From positions 1 through 64,000 of the forward strand of contig JAUSAZ010000177.1 in assembly GCA_030652255.1 (NCBI GenBank): a stretch of 64,000 nt of DNA. Reading direction: 5' to 3'. Under the pieces are notes generated by a model. That model was not told where the DNA came from. It was given only the letters and a program-made list of their open reading frames with translations, and did not search any database. Within the stretch, counting starts at the first letter, position 1. Each line of letters opens with the position of its first letter. Position numbers and translations under genes: made by a program. The stretch is from Myxococcales bacterium (GTDB taxonomy: Bacteria > Myxococcota_A > Polyangia > Polyangiales > Ga0077539). Shown here in pieces: positions 7,409 to 16,822 of this stretch.

Positions 7409-10288
7409 GTGTCGCTGCTCCCCAAGACGATGCACCTGCCGCCCGCCGCCCTGGGGCTCATGCTCTGCGCGCTGACGGCGCGCGATCGACCCGGCGAGCA
7501 GCTGCGCCCCGGGGTGGTGTCTGCGCGTCGCGTGCTGGCCCCCTCCCGCGCCGCCGCCGCGCGCACGATCGGCGGCGCCGTGCGGGGTCGGGTGACCGAC
7601 GAGGGCGGCCACCCGGTGCCGGGCGCCACGCTCCGATGGATCGCCGTTCGGGAGGGCGTCGCCCTCCCGCTGGTCTCGGTCACCACGGACGACGCCGGGC
7701 GCTTCGAGGTGCACGACCTCCCGCTCGGGTCGTGGTGGGTGCACGCCTCGGCGCCGGGGCGCGCCCGCGCGGTGCGCCCGCTGAGGGTCCGCGGGGCGTC
7801 GCAGGCGATCGCGCTCACCCTCGGCCCGGCCGCGTCGATCACCGGCACCACCTCCGCCCTCCGCGGCGCGAGCCGCAGCGCCCTCGGCTCGGTGCTGCTG
7901 CACGCCACCCGCGAGGGCACCACCGCCGCCGAGGACCCGGGCGTCGCCACCCGCAGCGACGCCGACGGGCGCTTCCGCCTGGAGGGCTTATCCCCGGGCA
8001 CCTGGCGCATCGCGCTCGTCGCTGACGGCTTCGAGGCCCTCCAGCGCATCGGCGTCGCCGCGCCCACCGCCGACCTCGCGCTCACGCTCCGCGCCCTCGC
8101 GACGCTCACCGTCCGCGTCCTCGACGCCGCGGGCGGCCCCGCGCCCGGCGCCACGGTGGTCGTCTCGGGCTCCGGCATCTGGCCGCCCCGCTCGCTGACC
8201 ACGGACGCCCGCGGGGGGGTAGGCCTCCCATCGCTCCCGGGCGGCGTCTACGAGGTCCGCGCATCGCACGGCACCACTGTCGCCGAGCCCATCGCCCCGC
8301 TCTGGATCGAGCCCGGCGAGGTGCGCGCCGCCACCGCGGTGCTGGGCGAGGGGAGGGCGCTCGCCGGCCGCGTCACCGACGCCCTCACCGGGCGCGCGCT
8401 CGTCGGCGCCAGGGTGGCGCTTACCGAGGATGGTATTTCGACCGCCCCGCGCGCGACCACCACGGACGCCGACGGGGGCTTCGGCTTCGAGGGGCTGCTC
8501 CCGCGCACCCACACGCTCTGGGTCAGGCTCCCGGGGTACGCCCCGCGCGAGGCGCTGCCGGTGGTGCCCGGGGCCGAGGCGCTGGCCGTGCGGCTCGACC
8601 CGGCGGCCACCATCGACGGCACGGTGATCGACGCCCGGGGGAGGGCCGTCGCCAACGCGCAGGTGGAGGTCGTCGCGCGCGACCTCGACAACCACCCCCG
8701 CTGGGTGAGCGCGGCGTCCACCGGCTTCCAGGACGCCCTCTTCGACGCCCAGGCGGGGCGCACGGCGGCGCTGCTCCCGCGCGGCGACCTCGGCGTGCTC
8801 CCCGGGCGTGTCCCGATCGTCCCGGTGGTGCCCGGCGCCTTCGCCACGGGGGTCGAGACGGCGGGCTTCCGCACCGACGCCGCGGGGCACTTCCGCATCA
8901 CCGACCTCCCGCCGGGGAGCGCCGTCGTGAGCGTCTCCCACCCCGGGTACGCCCGCGCGGTGACCGAGGCCCTCACGCTGGTCTCGGCGCGCGCCACCGT
9001 CCACCAGATCGTGCTGCACCCGGGCGGGGCGATCCACGGGCGCGCGGTGAACGACCGGCGACTCCCGCTCGCCGGCATCGAGATCGAGCTCCGCACGCCC
9101 TCCGATCCGATGCCCCTGCGCGCCCGCACCGCCATCGATGGCACCTTCCACTTCATCGGCATCTACGGCACCGCCTCGCTCGTCGCGTGGAGCGCGGGGC
9201 GGGTGGTCGCGCGCGCCGAGGCCCGCGTCGACGACGGCGCCACCGTGCCGCTGGAGCTGGTGCTCCCGGGCTCGCTCCGGCAGGTGGAGGGCCGCGTCGT
9301 CGACGAGCGCGGCTTCCCCGTGGGCGGGGCGATGGTGACCGTCGCCTCCCTCGACGCGGGGGCCGCGGGCGCGAGCACTGGCAGCGCCGCGCCGGACGGC
9401 ACCTTCGCCGTCTCCGTCGGGGGCCGCGGCGGCGTGTCGGTCGCGGTGCGCCACCCGGACTACGCCCCGCGGGAGCTCCGCCTCGCACAGGTCACGCCGT
9501 CGCTCCGGGTCGAGCTCGCGCGCGGCTCGTCGCTGCGCGCCCGGGTGCGCGACGATGGCTGCGCGAGCGACACCCCCCGGGGCACCATCGCCACCGCGTG
9601 CGGGCCGCTCACCTTCGCGCTGCGCGACACCCGCGACCTCGCGATCGACCACCTCTGCGACGGCCGCGCGACGCTACGGCTCGGCGCGGCCGGCTGCGTC
9701 CCGGTCGAGCGCGAGCTGCGGGTCGCGAGCGCGACCATCGACCTCGGCGCCATCGACCTGCGCGCGGGCGGCGCGGTGAGCGGCGAGGTGCTCGACGAGC
9801 GCGGCGATCCGGTCGAGGGCGCCACGGTGCGCGTGGCGGGCGACGAGCTCCCGCCGGTCGTCACCGACCGCTCGGGCCGCTTCGTGCTGCCGACGGTCCC
9901 CGAGGGGCAGCGCGCCCTCGTCGCCGACCACCGCGGCCGCGCCCGATCCGCCCCGCAGGAGGTGCGCGTGCTGCGGGGCACCGAGGTGCGCGGCGTCCGG
10001 CTGCGCCTCTCGGCGACGGGAGCGGCGCCCGGAAGCGCGCCCGCGTCCATCGAGCTGGCGCGCGTGCCCGGGGGCTTCCTCGTCGGCGGCGTGGCCGCGG
10101 ACTCCCCGGAGGCGCGCGCGGGCCTCCAGGCGGGCGACGTGATCGCGTCCATCGACGGCCGCGAGCCCCGCGACGCGGCGGACGCGGTCGAGCGCCTGCA
10201 GGGCGTGAGCGGCTCGGTGGTGATCGTGGACGTGGAGCGGGACGGTCAGCGGCGGGTGGTGCGGCTCTCAGCCGTCGAGCGGCGGTAG
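7409..10288 (+). CDS. Multi-domain carboxypeptidase-regulatory-like protein with C-terminal PDZ
   Basis: About 959 residues. The GTG at 7409 has a GGAG 4 bases upstream; an ATG at 7430 is the alternative. After a weak signal sequence come about eight beta-sandwich repeats of the carboxypeptidase-regulatory/SpaA-like type, each opening with a pattern such as GRVTDxxGxPVxGA and followed by TDxxGRFxxxxLPxG. The last about 80 residues form a PDZ domain with GFLVGGVAADSPEARAG and LQAGDVIASIDG. It is probably exported and may bind peptides or carbohydrate at the cell surface. No protease domain is present, so the PDZ domain is not part of an HtrA-like enzyme. Confidence 0.8.
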   Translation: MSLLPKTMHLPPAALGLMLCALTARDRPGEQLRPGVVSARRVLAPSRAAAARTIGGAVRGRVTDEGGHPVPGATLRWIAVREGVALPLVSVTTDDAGRFEVHDLPLGSWWVHASAPGRARAVRPLRVRGASQAIALTLGPAASITGTTSALRGASRSALGSVLLHATREGTTAAEDPGVATRSDADGRFRLEGLSPGTWRIALVADGFEALQRIGVAAPTADLALTLRALATLTVRVLDAAGGPAPGATVVVSGSGIWPPRSLTTDARGGVGLPSLPGGVYEVRASHGTTVAEPIAPLWIEPGEVRAATAVLGEGRALAGRVTDALTGRALVGARVALTEDGISTAPRATTTDADGGFGFEGLLPRTHTLWVRLPGYAPREALPVVPGAEALAVRLDPAATIDGTVIDARGRAVANAQVEVVARDLDNHPRWVSAASTGFQDALFDAQAGRTAALLPRGDLGVLPGRVPIVPVVPGAFATGVETAGFRTDAAGHFRITDLPPGSAVVSVSHPGYARAVTEALTLVSARATVHQIVLHPGGAIHGRAVNDRRLPLAGIEIELRTPSDPMPLRARTAIDGTFHFIGIYGTASLVAWSAGRVVARAEARVDDGATVPLELVLPGSLRQVEGRVVDERGFPVGGAMVTVASLDAGAAGASTGSAAPDGTFAVSVGGRGGVSVAVRHPDYAPRELRLAQVTPSLRVELARGSSLRARVRDDGCASDTPRGTIATACGPLTFALRDTRDLAIDHLCDGRATLRLGAAGCVPVERELRVASATIDLGAIDLRAGGAVSGEVLDERGDPVEGATVRVAGDELPPVVTDRSGRFVLPTVPEGQRALVADHRGRARSAPQEVRVLRGTEVRGVRLRLSATGAAPGSAPASIELARVPGGFLVGGVAADSPEARAGLQAGDVIASIDGREPRDAADAVERLQGVSGSVVIVDVERDGQRRVVRLSAVERR

Positions 10289-10486
10289 CGGCGTCGGGTC
10301 GTCGACCTCGGTGATCTCCGGGCCGTCGTCCCAGGGCATCACCTCGGCGATCGCCGGGGGGCGCAGACAATACCTGGGGGTGTAATCTCCCAGCACGATC
10401 ACCCGCTGGCGCACCCGCCGCGCGCCCCCGGTGCCCGCCGCCGCCCGCCGTGGAATCGTGTTCTGTCGAAAGACGCCGTCCAGCAT
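10268..10486 (-). CDS. Small 72-residue protein of unknown function
   Basis: This short frame is preceded by AAGGAGGT with 5-base spacing, one of the strongest ribosome-binding sites in the window, which argues that it is real. The product has a basic first half and an acidic, proline-rich tail (DDPTPLPPLDG), with one Cys in YTPRYCLRPP. It has no signal peptide or membrane segment. Its 3' end overlaps the convergent PDZ protein gene by 21 bp. The basic-leader, acidic-tail layout could suit a peptide precursor, but no modifying enzyme lies nearby, so this is only a possibility. Confidence 0.6.
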   Translation of the reverse strand: MLDGVFRQNTIPRRAAAGTGGARRVRQRVIVLGDYTPRYCLRPPAIAEVMPWDDGPEITEVDDPTPLPPLDG

Positions 10487-10491
10487 GTGAG

Positions 10492-10499
10492 ACCTCCTT
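10492..10499 (-). promoter_or_regulatory. Strong Shine-Dalgarno of the 72-residue gene
   Basis: The minus strand reads AAGGAGGT, a full anti-16S match, 5 bases before the ATG at 10486. Most neighbouring genes have weaker or no such sites. This decides the start and the reality of the small gene. Confidence 0.75.
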
Positions 10500-10569
10500 G
10501 GCGGGCGGTCTTCGTCGCCGGGCGGGCGGGCGTTTCCGGAGGGCGGAAGATTTCCGGGGGAGGGGGGGC

Positions 10570-11322
10570 TCAGCGCGCGGCGGCGACGGCCCGCTGGCGC
10601 GTCAGCTCGTAGAGCGTGATCGCGGCGGCGACGGAGGCGTTGAGCGACGCGATGGGGCCCGACATCGGGATCTTCGCGAGCACGTCGCAGCGCTCCCGCA
10701 CGAGGCGACGCAGGCCGCGCCCCTCACTGCCGACGACGACCACGCACGGCACGGTGAGGTCCGTGGCGGCGAGCGTCGCGGACCCTTCGGCGTCGAGCCC
10801 GACGGTCCAGAGGCCGCGCTCGCGCGCCGCGTCGAGGGCCCGTGAGAGGTTGGTCACCCGCGCGATGGCAGCGTGCTCGGTGGCCCCCGCGCTGGCGCGC
10901 ACGACGGTCGGGGTCACCGGCGCCGCGCGGTCTTTCATGGTCACGATGCCGGTCGCGCCGAAGGCCACGGCCGAGCGCACGATCGCGCCGAAGTTGTGCG
11001 GGTCGGTGACCTCGTCGAGCGCCACGAGGAACCCTGAGGGGCCGGCGGCCACGGTGCGGTCGAGGAGCTCGTCGAAGCTCGCATAGGCGAAGTCTTCTCC
11101 CGAGAGCCCGATGACCCCCTGGTGGCGGTCACCCTCGGCGAGGGCGTTGAGCTCCTCCATCGGCTTGAACTCGATGGAGACCCCGCGATTCTTCGCGTCG
11201 GTGACGACGTCGCGCAGGGCCCCACGGGCGCCCTCCTCGTGCACGTAGATGACCGCGATGGACTGGGCGTGGGCGGCGAGGGCCTCCCGCACCGCCCGCA
11301 CCCCGAGGAGGACCCTGCGCAT
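10570..11322 (-). CDS. rlmB: 23S rRNA (guanosine-2'-O-)-methyltransferase RlmB / TrmH family
   Basis: The 250-residue protein is a SpoU/TrmH-type knotted methyltransferase. It has an N-terminal substrate-binding domain (GVRAVREAL) followed by the three SPOUT motifs: DEVTDPHNFGAIVRSA with the catalytic Asn-Phe-Gly-Ala-Arg set, VVVVGSEGRGL, and IPMSGPIASLNASVAAAI. The length and domain order fit RlmB, which methylates G2251 of 23S rRNA (E. coli numbering), although other TrmH-family targets cannot be excluded. Its ATG shares one base with the stop of the upstream coiled-coil gene (TGATG), so the two are translationally coupled. Confidence 0.88.
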   Translation of the reverse strand: MRRVLLGVRAVREALAAHAQSIAVIYVHEEGARGALRDVVTDAKNRGVSIEFKPMEELNALAEGDRHQGVIGLSGEDFAYASFDELLDRTVAAGPSGFLVALDEVTDPHNFGAIVRSAVAFGATGIVTMKDRAAPVTPTVVRASAGATEHAAIARVTNLSRALDAARERGLWTVGLDAEGSATLAATDLTVPCVVVVGSEGRGLRRLVRERCDVLAKIPMSGPIASLNASVAAAITLYELTRQRAVAAAR

Positions 11323-12110
11323 CAGAGACCGAGATCGCCCAGGTCCGGCTCGCTCGACGCGCCGCCGCCGCCCGACCCGGCGGGCCGCGCCGGTCGCCGG
11401 GCGCCGCCGCTCGACGAGTGGGGCCGCGAGGTGGTCGTCGCCGGTCGCGCGCCGCTGGGCGCCGTCGCCGCCGCGAGGGCCGCCGCGTTCTGCGACGCCA
11501 GCAGCGCCGCCGCCGCCTGCCGCTGCCGATCGGCCTCGGCCTCCGCCACGCGCCGCCGCGCATCCTCCGCCGCGCGCTCTGCGACCACCCGTCGCTCCTC
11601 GGCGTCACGCCGGGCCGTCTCCGCGCGCCGGGCGTCCTCGGCCCGCGCCTCCTGCTGCGGCTTCACGACGCCGAAGAACACACCCGCGCCGAGCACGCCC
11701 ACCAGCACGAACACCCCGCCCGCCGCCGCGGCCGGGTTGATGCCCTTCTTCTTCTGCGACTCGATGACGGCGAGCTTCTGCTCCTGCTCCATCCGCAGCT
11801 GCATCTCGCGCTCGCGCTGCTTCGACTCCGCCTCGAGCCGGATGCGCAGCTCGCTCTCCTCGCGCTCACGGCGGGTGCGCTCCTCGAGCTCACGGCGGGC
11901 GCGCTCCTCGTTGGCCCGGGCCTCCTCCGCCGCGCGCACCTTGGCGAGGCGCTCGTCCTCCTCGCGCTTGCGGGCGTCCTCGAGCCTCATCCGCTCGCCC
12001 TCTTCGGCGCGCTTTTTCTCGTCCTCCTCCTGCTTGATGCGATCCTCCTCGATCTCCATCAGGCTCCGGAGCGAGAACATCACCGAGTCTTCCTTCTGCT
12101 GCTGGCTCAT
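11322..12110 (-). CDS. Coiled-coil membrane protein
   Basis: This 262-residue protein is dominated by Glu/Arg/Lys-rich heptads. A cytoplasmic coiled coil spans about residues 17-120, one hydrophobic segment about 128-150 (AAAGGVFVLVGVLGAGVFFG), a second coiled coil about 152-190, and then a Ser/Gly/Pro-rich tail ending in an acidic DLGDLGL. No enzyme motif is present. The architecture (long charged coil, single anchor, low-complexity tail) suggests a structural or scaffolding protein at the inner membrane. It is the first gene of a pair with rlmB. A hairpin and an AT-rich palindrome lie 50-80 bp upstream. Confidence 0.7.
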   Translation of the reverse strand: MSQQQKEDSVMFSLRSLMEIEEDRIKQEEDEKKRAEEGERMRLEDARKREEDERLAKVRAAEEARANEERARRELEERTRREREESELRIRLEAESKQREREMQLRMEQEQKLAVIESQKKKGINPAAAAGGVFVLVGVLGAGVFFGVVKPQQEARAEDARRAETARRDAEERRVVAERAAEDARRRVAEAEADRQRQAAAALLASQNAAALAAATAPSGARPATTTSRPHSSSGGARRPARPAGSGGGGASSEPDLGDLGL

Positions 12111-12163
12111 CGTTCGCTCTCCTCAGCGCTCGCGCGCACCTGTCGCCATCGTCGAAGCGTTCC

Positions 12164-12193
12164 GGTGGCTTGTGCCACCAAAGGAATATTCCT
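12164..12193. promoter_or_regulatory. Hairpin plus 12-bp palindrome between two minus-strand genes
   Basis: A perfect 6-bp stem (GGTGGC/GCCACC, loop TTGT, 12164-12179) is followed 2 bases later by the perfect 12-bp palindrome AGGAATATTCCT (12182-12193). The AT-rich core stands out in this GC-rich DNA. It lies after the MCE gene stop and 54-83 bp upstream of the coiled-coil gene, so it could be an operator for the latter or part of a terminator for the former. Confidence 0.4.
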
Positions 12194-12250
12194 GCAATAC
12201 GGGAACCGCCCGTGCGCCCTTCGAGGCCCGCAGCGGCCCGCGAAAGCCCG

Positions 12251-13270
12251 TCACTCCCGCCAGAAGAACTTCCAGGGGTTGTGCTTGAGGTCGCGGATCA
12301 TCTCCTGGAGGTCGTCGTAGATCTCCTCGTCCATCAGGAGCGCCCCGACCGTCCCATGGCCCGCGCGCACCCGGGTGCTCACGGCCTGCACGTCGGTCAT
12401 CACGGTGTTGGCCCGCTCGGTGAGGGTGCGCACCTCGCGCAGGGTGCGCTGGAGGTCCTGGATCTGCGGGTCTCCGACGCCCTGGGCGATGTGATCGAGC
12501 CGCGCCATCAGCGCCCGCGCGTCGCGGGAGAGCGGCGGCGCCTCGCGGTCGATGGTCGTCAGGATGGACTCCGCGCGCTGGATGATGCGCCGGGCCTGCG
12601 CGCCGTCGACGTAGCGGTCGCGCGCGGCGTTGACGAGCCCGTCGGCGTCCCGGATGGCGCGGTCGGTGTTCTCGAGGATGCTGTCGACGCGCCCGGCGTT
12701 GCGGTGCAGCACGCCGCGGGTCTCGTGGAGCACGCCGGAGAGGTCATCGACCATCGCGCCGATCTGCCGTCGGTTGGAGCGCAGCGCCGTGACGGTGTCG
12801 TCGAGGAGCGAGTAGGCGCGGGCGATGAAGAGGTCGATGCGCGGCGGGTCGATGCCCTCGACCGGGCGCGAGATGTCGAGCGCGGGCTGCGTGGCCGTGC
12901 CCGGGTCGATGGCGAGAAACTGCTCTCCCAGCACGCCCTGCGTGGTGACATAGAAGGCCGCGTCGGCGTGCAGCTCGGGGCGGTATCGCTCGTCGACCTC
13001 GATGTGCACCCGCACGAGCGCGCTGCGGCCGGTGCGCGGGTCGACCTGCGGCCCGCGGAACTCCAGCCGGTCGACCTGGCCCACCCTCACGCCGGCGATC
13101 TTCACCGGCGCGCCGCCCTGGAGACCGCCCGGGTTGTTGAAATCCACCGCGATGGGGAAGCGCTTCCCGAAGTGCACGCCCCCCATCACCAGCACCAGCG
13201 CCACGAGCAGGCCCGCGGCGACGAGCACCAGCAGCCCTACCTTCACCTCGATCGATCGCGCGGCGGCCAT
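12251..13270 (-). CDS. MCE-domain lipid-transport protein (MlaD-like)
   Basis: The 339-residue protein has one N-terminal membrane helix (about residues 9-31) followed by an MCE domain, with PIAVDFNNPGGLQGGAPVKIAGVRVGQVD as the family block, split here by commas of structure: substrate groove strands then the conserved Gly-Val-x-Val-Gly turn. The remaining about 190 residues are helical with regular Leu/Ala spacing, typical of MCE proteins that form a periplasmic needle. It is the last of five overlapping or close genes and is the only MCE subunit for two ATPases and two permeases. Such systems move phospholipids or other lipids between inner and outer membranes. Confidence 0.88.
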   Translation of the reverse strand: MAAARSIEVKVGLLVLVAAGLLVALVLVMGGVHFGKRFPIAVDFNNPGGLQGGAPVKIAGVRVGQVDRLEFRGPQVDPRTGRSALVRVHIEVDERYRPELHADAAFYVTTQGVLGEQFLAIDPGTATQPALDISRPVEGIDPPRIDLFIARAYSLLDDTVTALRSNRRQIGAMVDDLSGVLHETRGVLHRNAGRVDSILENTDRAIRDADGLVNAARDRYVDGAQARRIIQRAESILTTIDREAPPLSRDARALMARLDHIAQGVGDPQIQDLQRTLREVRTLTERANTVMTDVQAVSTRVRAGHGTVGALLMDEEIYDDLQEMIRDLKHNPWKFFWRE

Positions 13271-13309
13271 CAGCGTTGGGCCGGGAGACTACCGTTGAAT
13301 CGCATCGCC

Positions 13310-14053
13310 CTATACCTCCATCGGACCTTCGGCGATGCCGCGGGTGAACTGGGCGACGATCGGGTCGTCGCTGGCCCGGAACTCCTCGGGAGTTCCGACC
13401 TTCCGCAACGTCCCCTTGTAGAGGAAGGCGATGCGGTCGGCGATGCTGAAGATCGACGCGAGGTCGTGCGACACCACGATGCTGGTGACCCCGCGCTTGT
13501 CGGACAGCTCGCGGATCAGCCGGTCGACCCGCCGGGCGCTCACCGGGTCGAGCGACGTGGTGGGCTCGTCGAAGAGGACGTACCTGGGGTCGACGGTGAG
13601 GGCGCGGGCGATGGCCACGCGCTTGCGCATCCCGTCGCCGAGCTCGGCGGGGTATCGGTCACCGTAGGCGTGCATGTGCACCACCTCGAGCCGCTGCCTC
13701 GCTTCGGCGAGGGCCTCCTTCATCGAGAGCCCGCGGTGCTTGCGCAGCGGGAGCGCGACGTTCTCCGCGCAGGTCATCGAGTCGAAGAGGGTGGAGTGCT
13801 GGAAGACCATCGCGCACACCCGCCGCACCTCGTAGAGCGCGGCGGTGTCGAGCCGCGAGACGTCCCGGCCGTCGACGAAGATCTCCCCGGAGTCGGGCTT
13901 GAGCAGCCCGATGAGGTGCTTGATGAGCACGCTCTTCCCGGCCCCGGAGGCGCCGATGAGGAAGAACACCTCGCCGTCGGGGATGACGAGGTCGACCCCG
14001 TCGAGCACCACCTTCGGGCCGAAGCTCTTCCGGATGCCGCGGAACTCGATCAC
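13310..14053 (-). CDS. MCE/Mla transporter ATPase with atypical signature
   Basis: The GTG at 14053 overlaps the upstream permease stop in a GTGA, giving 247 residues. Walker A is GASGAGKS and Walker B ends in LFDEPTTSLDP, both intact. The ABC signature reads LGDGM instead of LSGGM/Q, so the Ser and first Gly that contact ATP gamma-phosphate are altered. The Q-loop (MVFQHSTLFDS) and H-loop (VVSHD) are intact. The protein resembles MlaF and probably pairs with the MlaE-like permease encoded just upstream. The altered signature could make one of two composite ATP sites weak. Confidence 0.88.
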   Translation of the reverse strand: MIEFRGIRKSFGPKVVLDGVDLVIPDGEVFFLIGASGAGKSVLIKHLIGLLKPDSGEIFVDGRDVSRLDTAALYEVRRVCAMVFQHSTLFDSMTCAENVALPLRKHRGLSMKEALAEARQRLEVVHMHAYGDRYPAELGDGMRKRVAIARALTVDPRYVLFDEPTTSLDPVSARRVDRLIRELSDKRGVTSIVVSHDLASIFSIADRIAFLYKGTLRKVGTPEEFRASDDPIVAQFTRGIAEGPMEV

Positions 14054-14846
14054 ACGAACACCACGAAGCCCGCGCCCGAGATCACCAGGTCGAGCATGAT
14101 CACCGCGAGGGAGCTGTTGACCACGGCGCTGGTGGTGGCCGACCCGACGCCCTCGCTGCCCCCGCGGGTGGTGAGCCCGCACCACCCCGACACGATGGGA
14201 ATCGCCGCGCCGTACGCGACGCACTTGAGCAGACCCGTGATGAGGTCGCCGCGGTCGAGCAGCGAGAAGTTGATGTACGTGAGCGGCTGCACGTCGAAGA
14301 CGAACCACGCCGTCGCGCCGCCCGCCGCGAAGCTCACCAGGCCCGAGAACATCACCAGCGCCGCGGTCATGATCACGGATGCGATGAAGCGCGGCACCAC
14401 GAGGTGGTCCACCGGGTCGACGCCGCACATCCGCAGGGCGTCGACCTGCTCGGTCACCACCATGCTCCCGATCTCCGCCGCGATGCCCGCGCCCACCCGC
14501 GTGGCGAGCATCATGGCCGCGATGGTGGGCCCGAGGTCGCGCACCAGGAGCTCGAGGAAGGTCGCGCCCAGCAGCGTGAGGTCGGGCACCACCCGCAGCA
14601 GCTGCAGCCCGCTCTGGAACACCAGGATCATCCCGATGAAGCCCATCGTCACCGAGAGGAAGAAGGCCGAGCGGTAGCCGACCTCGAAGCACTGCCGCGC
14701 GACCTCCCCGGGCTCGCGCCGCCCCTTCGCGGTCCAGTAGAGCGTGCGCAGGAAGACCCCCTGCAGCTCGCGCGCGTCCGCCAGCACGCGCCGGGCGGCG
14801 GCCTCCGCGGGCCCCTGCGGGCGCTCCATCGCGTGGGGCTCGGCGC

Positions 14847-14850
<4 letters not shown>
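14050..14850 (-). CDS. MlaE-like permease (MCE transporter), copy B
   Basis: The 266-residue permease starts at the ATG at 14850, which overlaps the previous permease stop by 4 bp. It carries the MlaE/YrbE hallmarks: an amphipathic N-terminal helix, the coupling helix segment RDLGPTIAAMMLATRVGAGIAAEIGSM split between residues about 115 and 140, and the VTEQVDALRMCGVDPVDHLVVPR motif. It has five or so membrane helices. It differs clearly from copy A, so the two may form a heterodimeric core. It is translationally coupled to both neighbours. Confidence 0.9.
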
Positions 14851-15629
<779 letters not shown>

Positions 15630-15655
15630 TGGGGTGGAGTGTTGCGCGGCGGAGC

Positions 15656-16393
15656 CTACAACGGCCCGTCGACCTCCCCATGGACGAACTGCTTCACCAC
15701 CGGGTGAAGCGACCCGTGCGCCTCGGCGGTGGTCCCGTCGAAGATCAGCGCGCCGTCGAGCATCATCCCCACCCGGTCGGTGACCGTGAGCAGGCGGTCG
15801 ATGTCGCTCGACACCATCACCACCGTGGCCCCGGCCTCCTGCTGCTCGCGGCGCAGCAGGTCGAAGATCTTCTGCGAGGTCACCGGGTCGAGCCCCGCCG
15901 CGGGCTCGTCGTAGAGCACAACCTCCGCGCGGGTGACCGTGGCGCGCGCCACCCCGACGCGCTTCTTCTGCCCCCCGGAGAGGCCCCCCGGGAGGCGCTG
16001 CTCGAAGCCCGGGAGGGACACCGCGCGCAGCCGGTCGGCCACCCGCGAGGCGATCTCGGCCTCGTCGGTGATCCCGCGGCGCCGCAGCGGAAACGCGATG
16101 TTCTCGGCCACCGTGAGGTGATCGAAGAGGGCGTTGTTCTGGAAGAGCATCCCGACCCGGTTGCGCACCGCCTGCAGGGACACCTCGTCGAGGGCCTCGA
16201 TCGCCTGCCCGAACACCCGCACCGACCCCAGCTCCGGGCGAAGCAGGCCCGCGAGGCACTTGAGCAGCACGCTCTTCCCCGCGGCGCCGGGCCCGATGAG
16301 ACCGTAGAGGCACCCCGTCGGCACCGTCAGGGTGACGTCGCGTAGCACCGGCGCCGCGAACCGCTTCCACACCTTCGTGACCTCGATCATCAC
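15656..16393 (-). CDS. MCE/Mla transporter ATPase with canonical signature
   Basis: This 245-residue ATPase is the first gene of the MCE operon. It has Walker A GPGAAGKS, Q-loop MLFQNNALFD, a canonical LSGGQ signature, Walker B LYDEPAAGLDP and, at the H-loop position, a Ser (MVSSDID) instead of the usual His. The second ATPase in the operon has the reverse pattern, an altered signature but a normal H-loop. The pair therefore looks like a heterodimer with unequal ATP sites. It energises lipid transport together with the two permeases and the MCE subunit downstream. Confidence 0.88.
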   Translation of the reverse strand: MMIEVTKVWKRFAAPVLRDVTLTVPTGCLYGLIGPGAAGKSVLLKCLAGLLRPELGSVRVFGQAIEALDEVSLQAVRNRVGMLFQNNALFDHLTVAENIAFPLRRRGITDEAEIASRVADRLRAVSLPGFEQRLPGGLSGGQKKRVGVARATVTRAEVVLYDEPAAGLDPVTSQKIFDLLRREQQEAGATVVMVSSDIDRLLTVTDRVGMMLDGALIFDGTTAEAHGSLHPVVKQFVHGEVDGPL

Positions 16394-16444
16394 GCGAACG
16401 ATCCCACACCCGTGACATCGGTGTACCTTCCCCGGCGCTCCCCT

Positions 16445-16792
16445 ATGGCTCCCCGGTGGCTCCTCGTCTTCATTCCCCTCGTCGCGTGCAGCTCCCGCAA
16501 TGAGACTGCGTACGGGTCGTGCCAGGCCTCGGCGGCCTGTGCGGAGGCCACGCCGCGCTGCGTGCTCTTCAACAACCGCCTCACGGGTCGCCAGATCGGG
16601 CTCTGCACCGTGGCGTGCACCACCAGCGCGGACTGTCCCGACCGCGGGGTGTGCATCAACACCGAGACCGCCGCGCTCGGCTCGGTGTGCGTACAGCGCT
16701 GCTCCGACGCGTCCGAGTGCCGCTTCCCGAGCGCCATCTGCCCCAACGTCCGGCCGGCCGGGCAGCCGAGCGAAAACGGCTGCGTCCCGTAG
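16445..16792 (+). CDS. Small Cys-rich lipoprotein
   Basis: From the ATG at 16445 the product is 115 residues with a short lipoprotein signal (LLVFIPLVACSS, Cys at about residue 14). The mature part has about 12 cysteines in patterns such as CQASAAC, CTVACTTSADC and CVQRCSDASEC, similar to the lipoprotein at 1418-2011. An upstream in-frame ATG at 16412 would add a charged extension that spoils the signal peptide, so I prefer the shorter form. Its function is unknown. It lies 31 bp before dapD. Confidence 0.65.
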   Translation: MAPRWLLVFIPLVACSSRNETAYGSCQASAACAEATPRCVLFNNRLTGRQIGLCTVACTTSADCPDRGVCINTETAALGSVCVQRCSDASECRFPSAICPNVRPAGQPSENGCVP

Positions 16793-16822
16793 CGGACTAC
16801 CACCGGGCCCGCGGGTGGTTGT

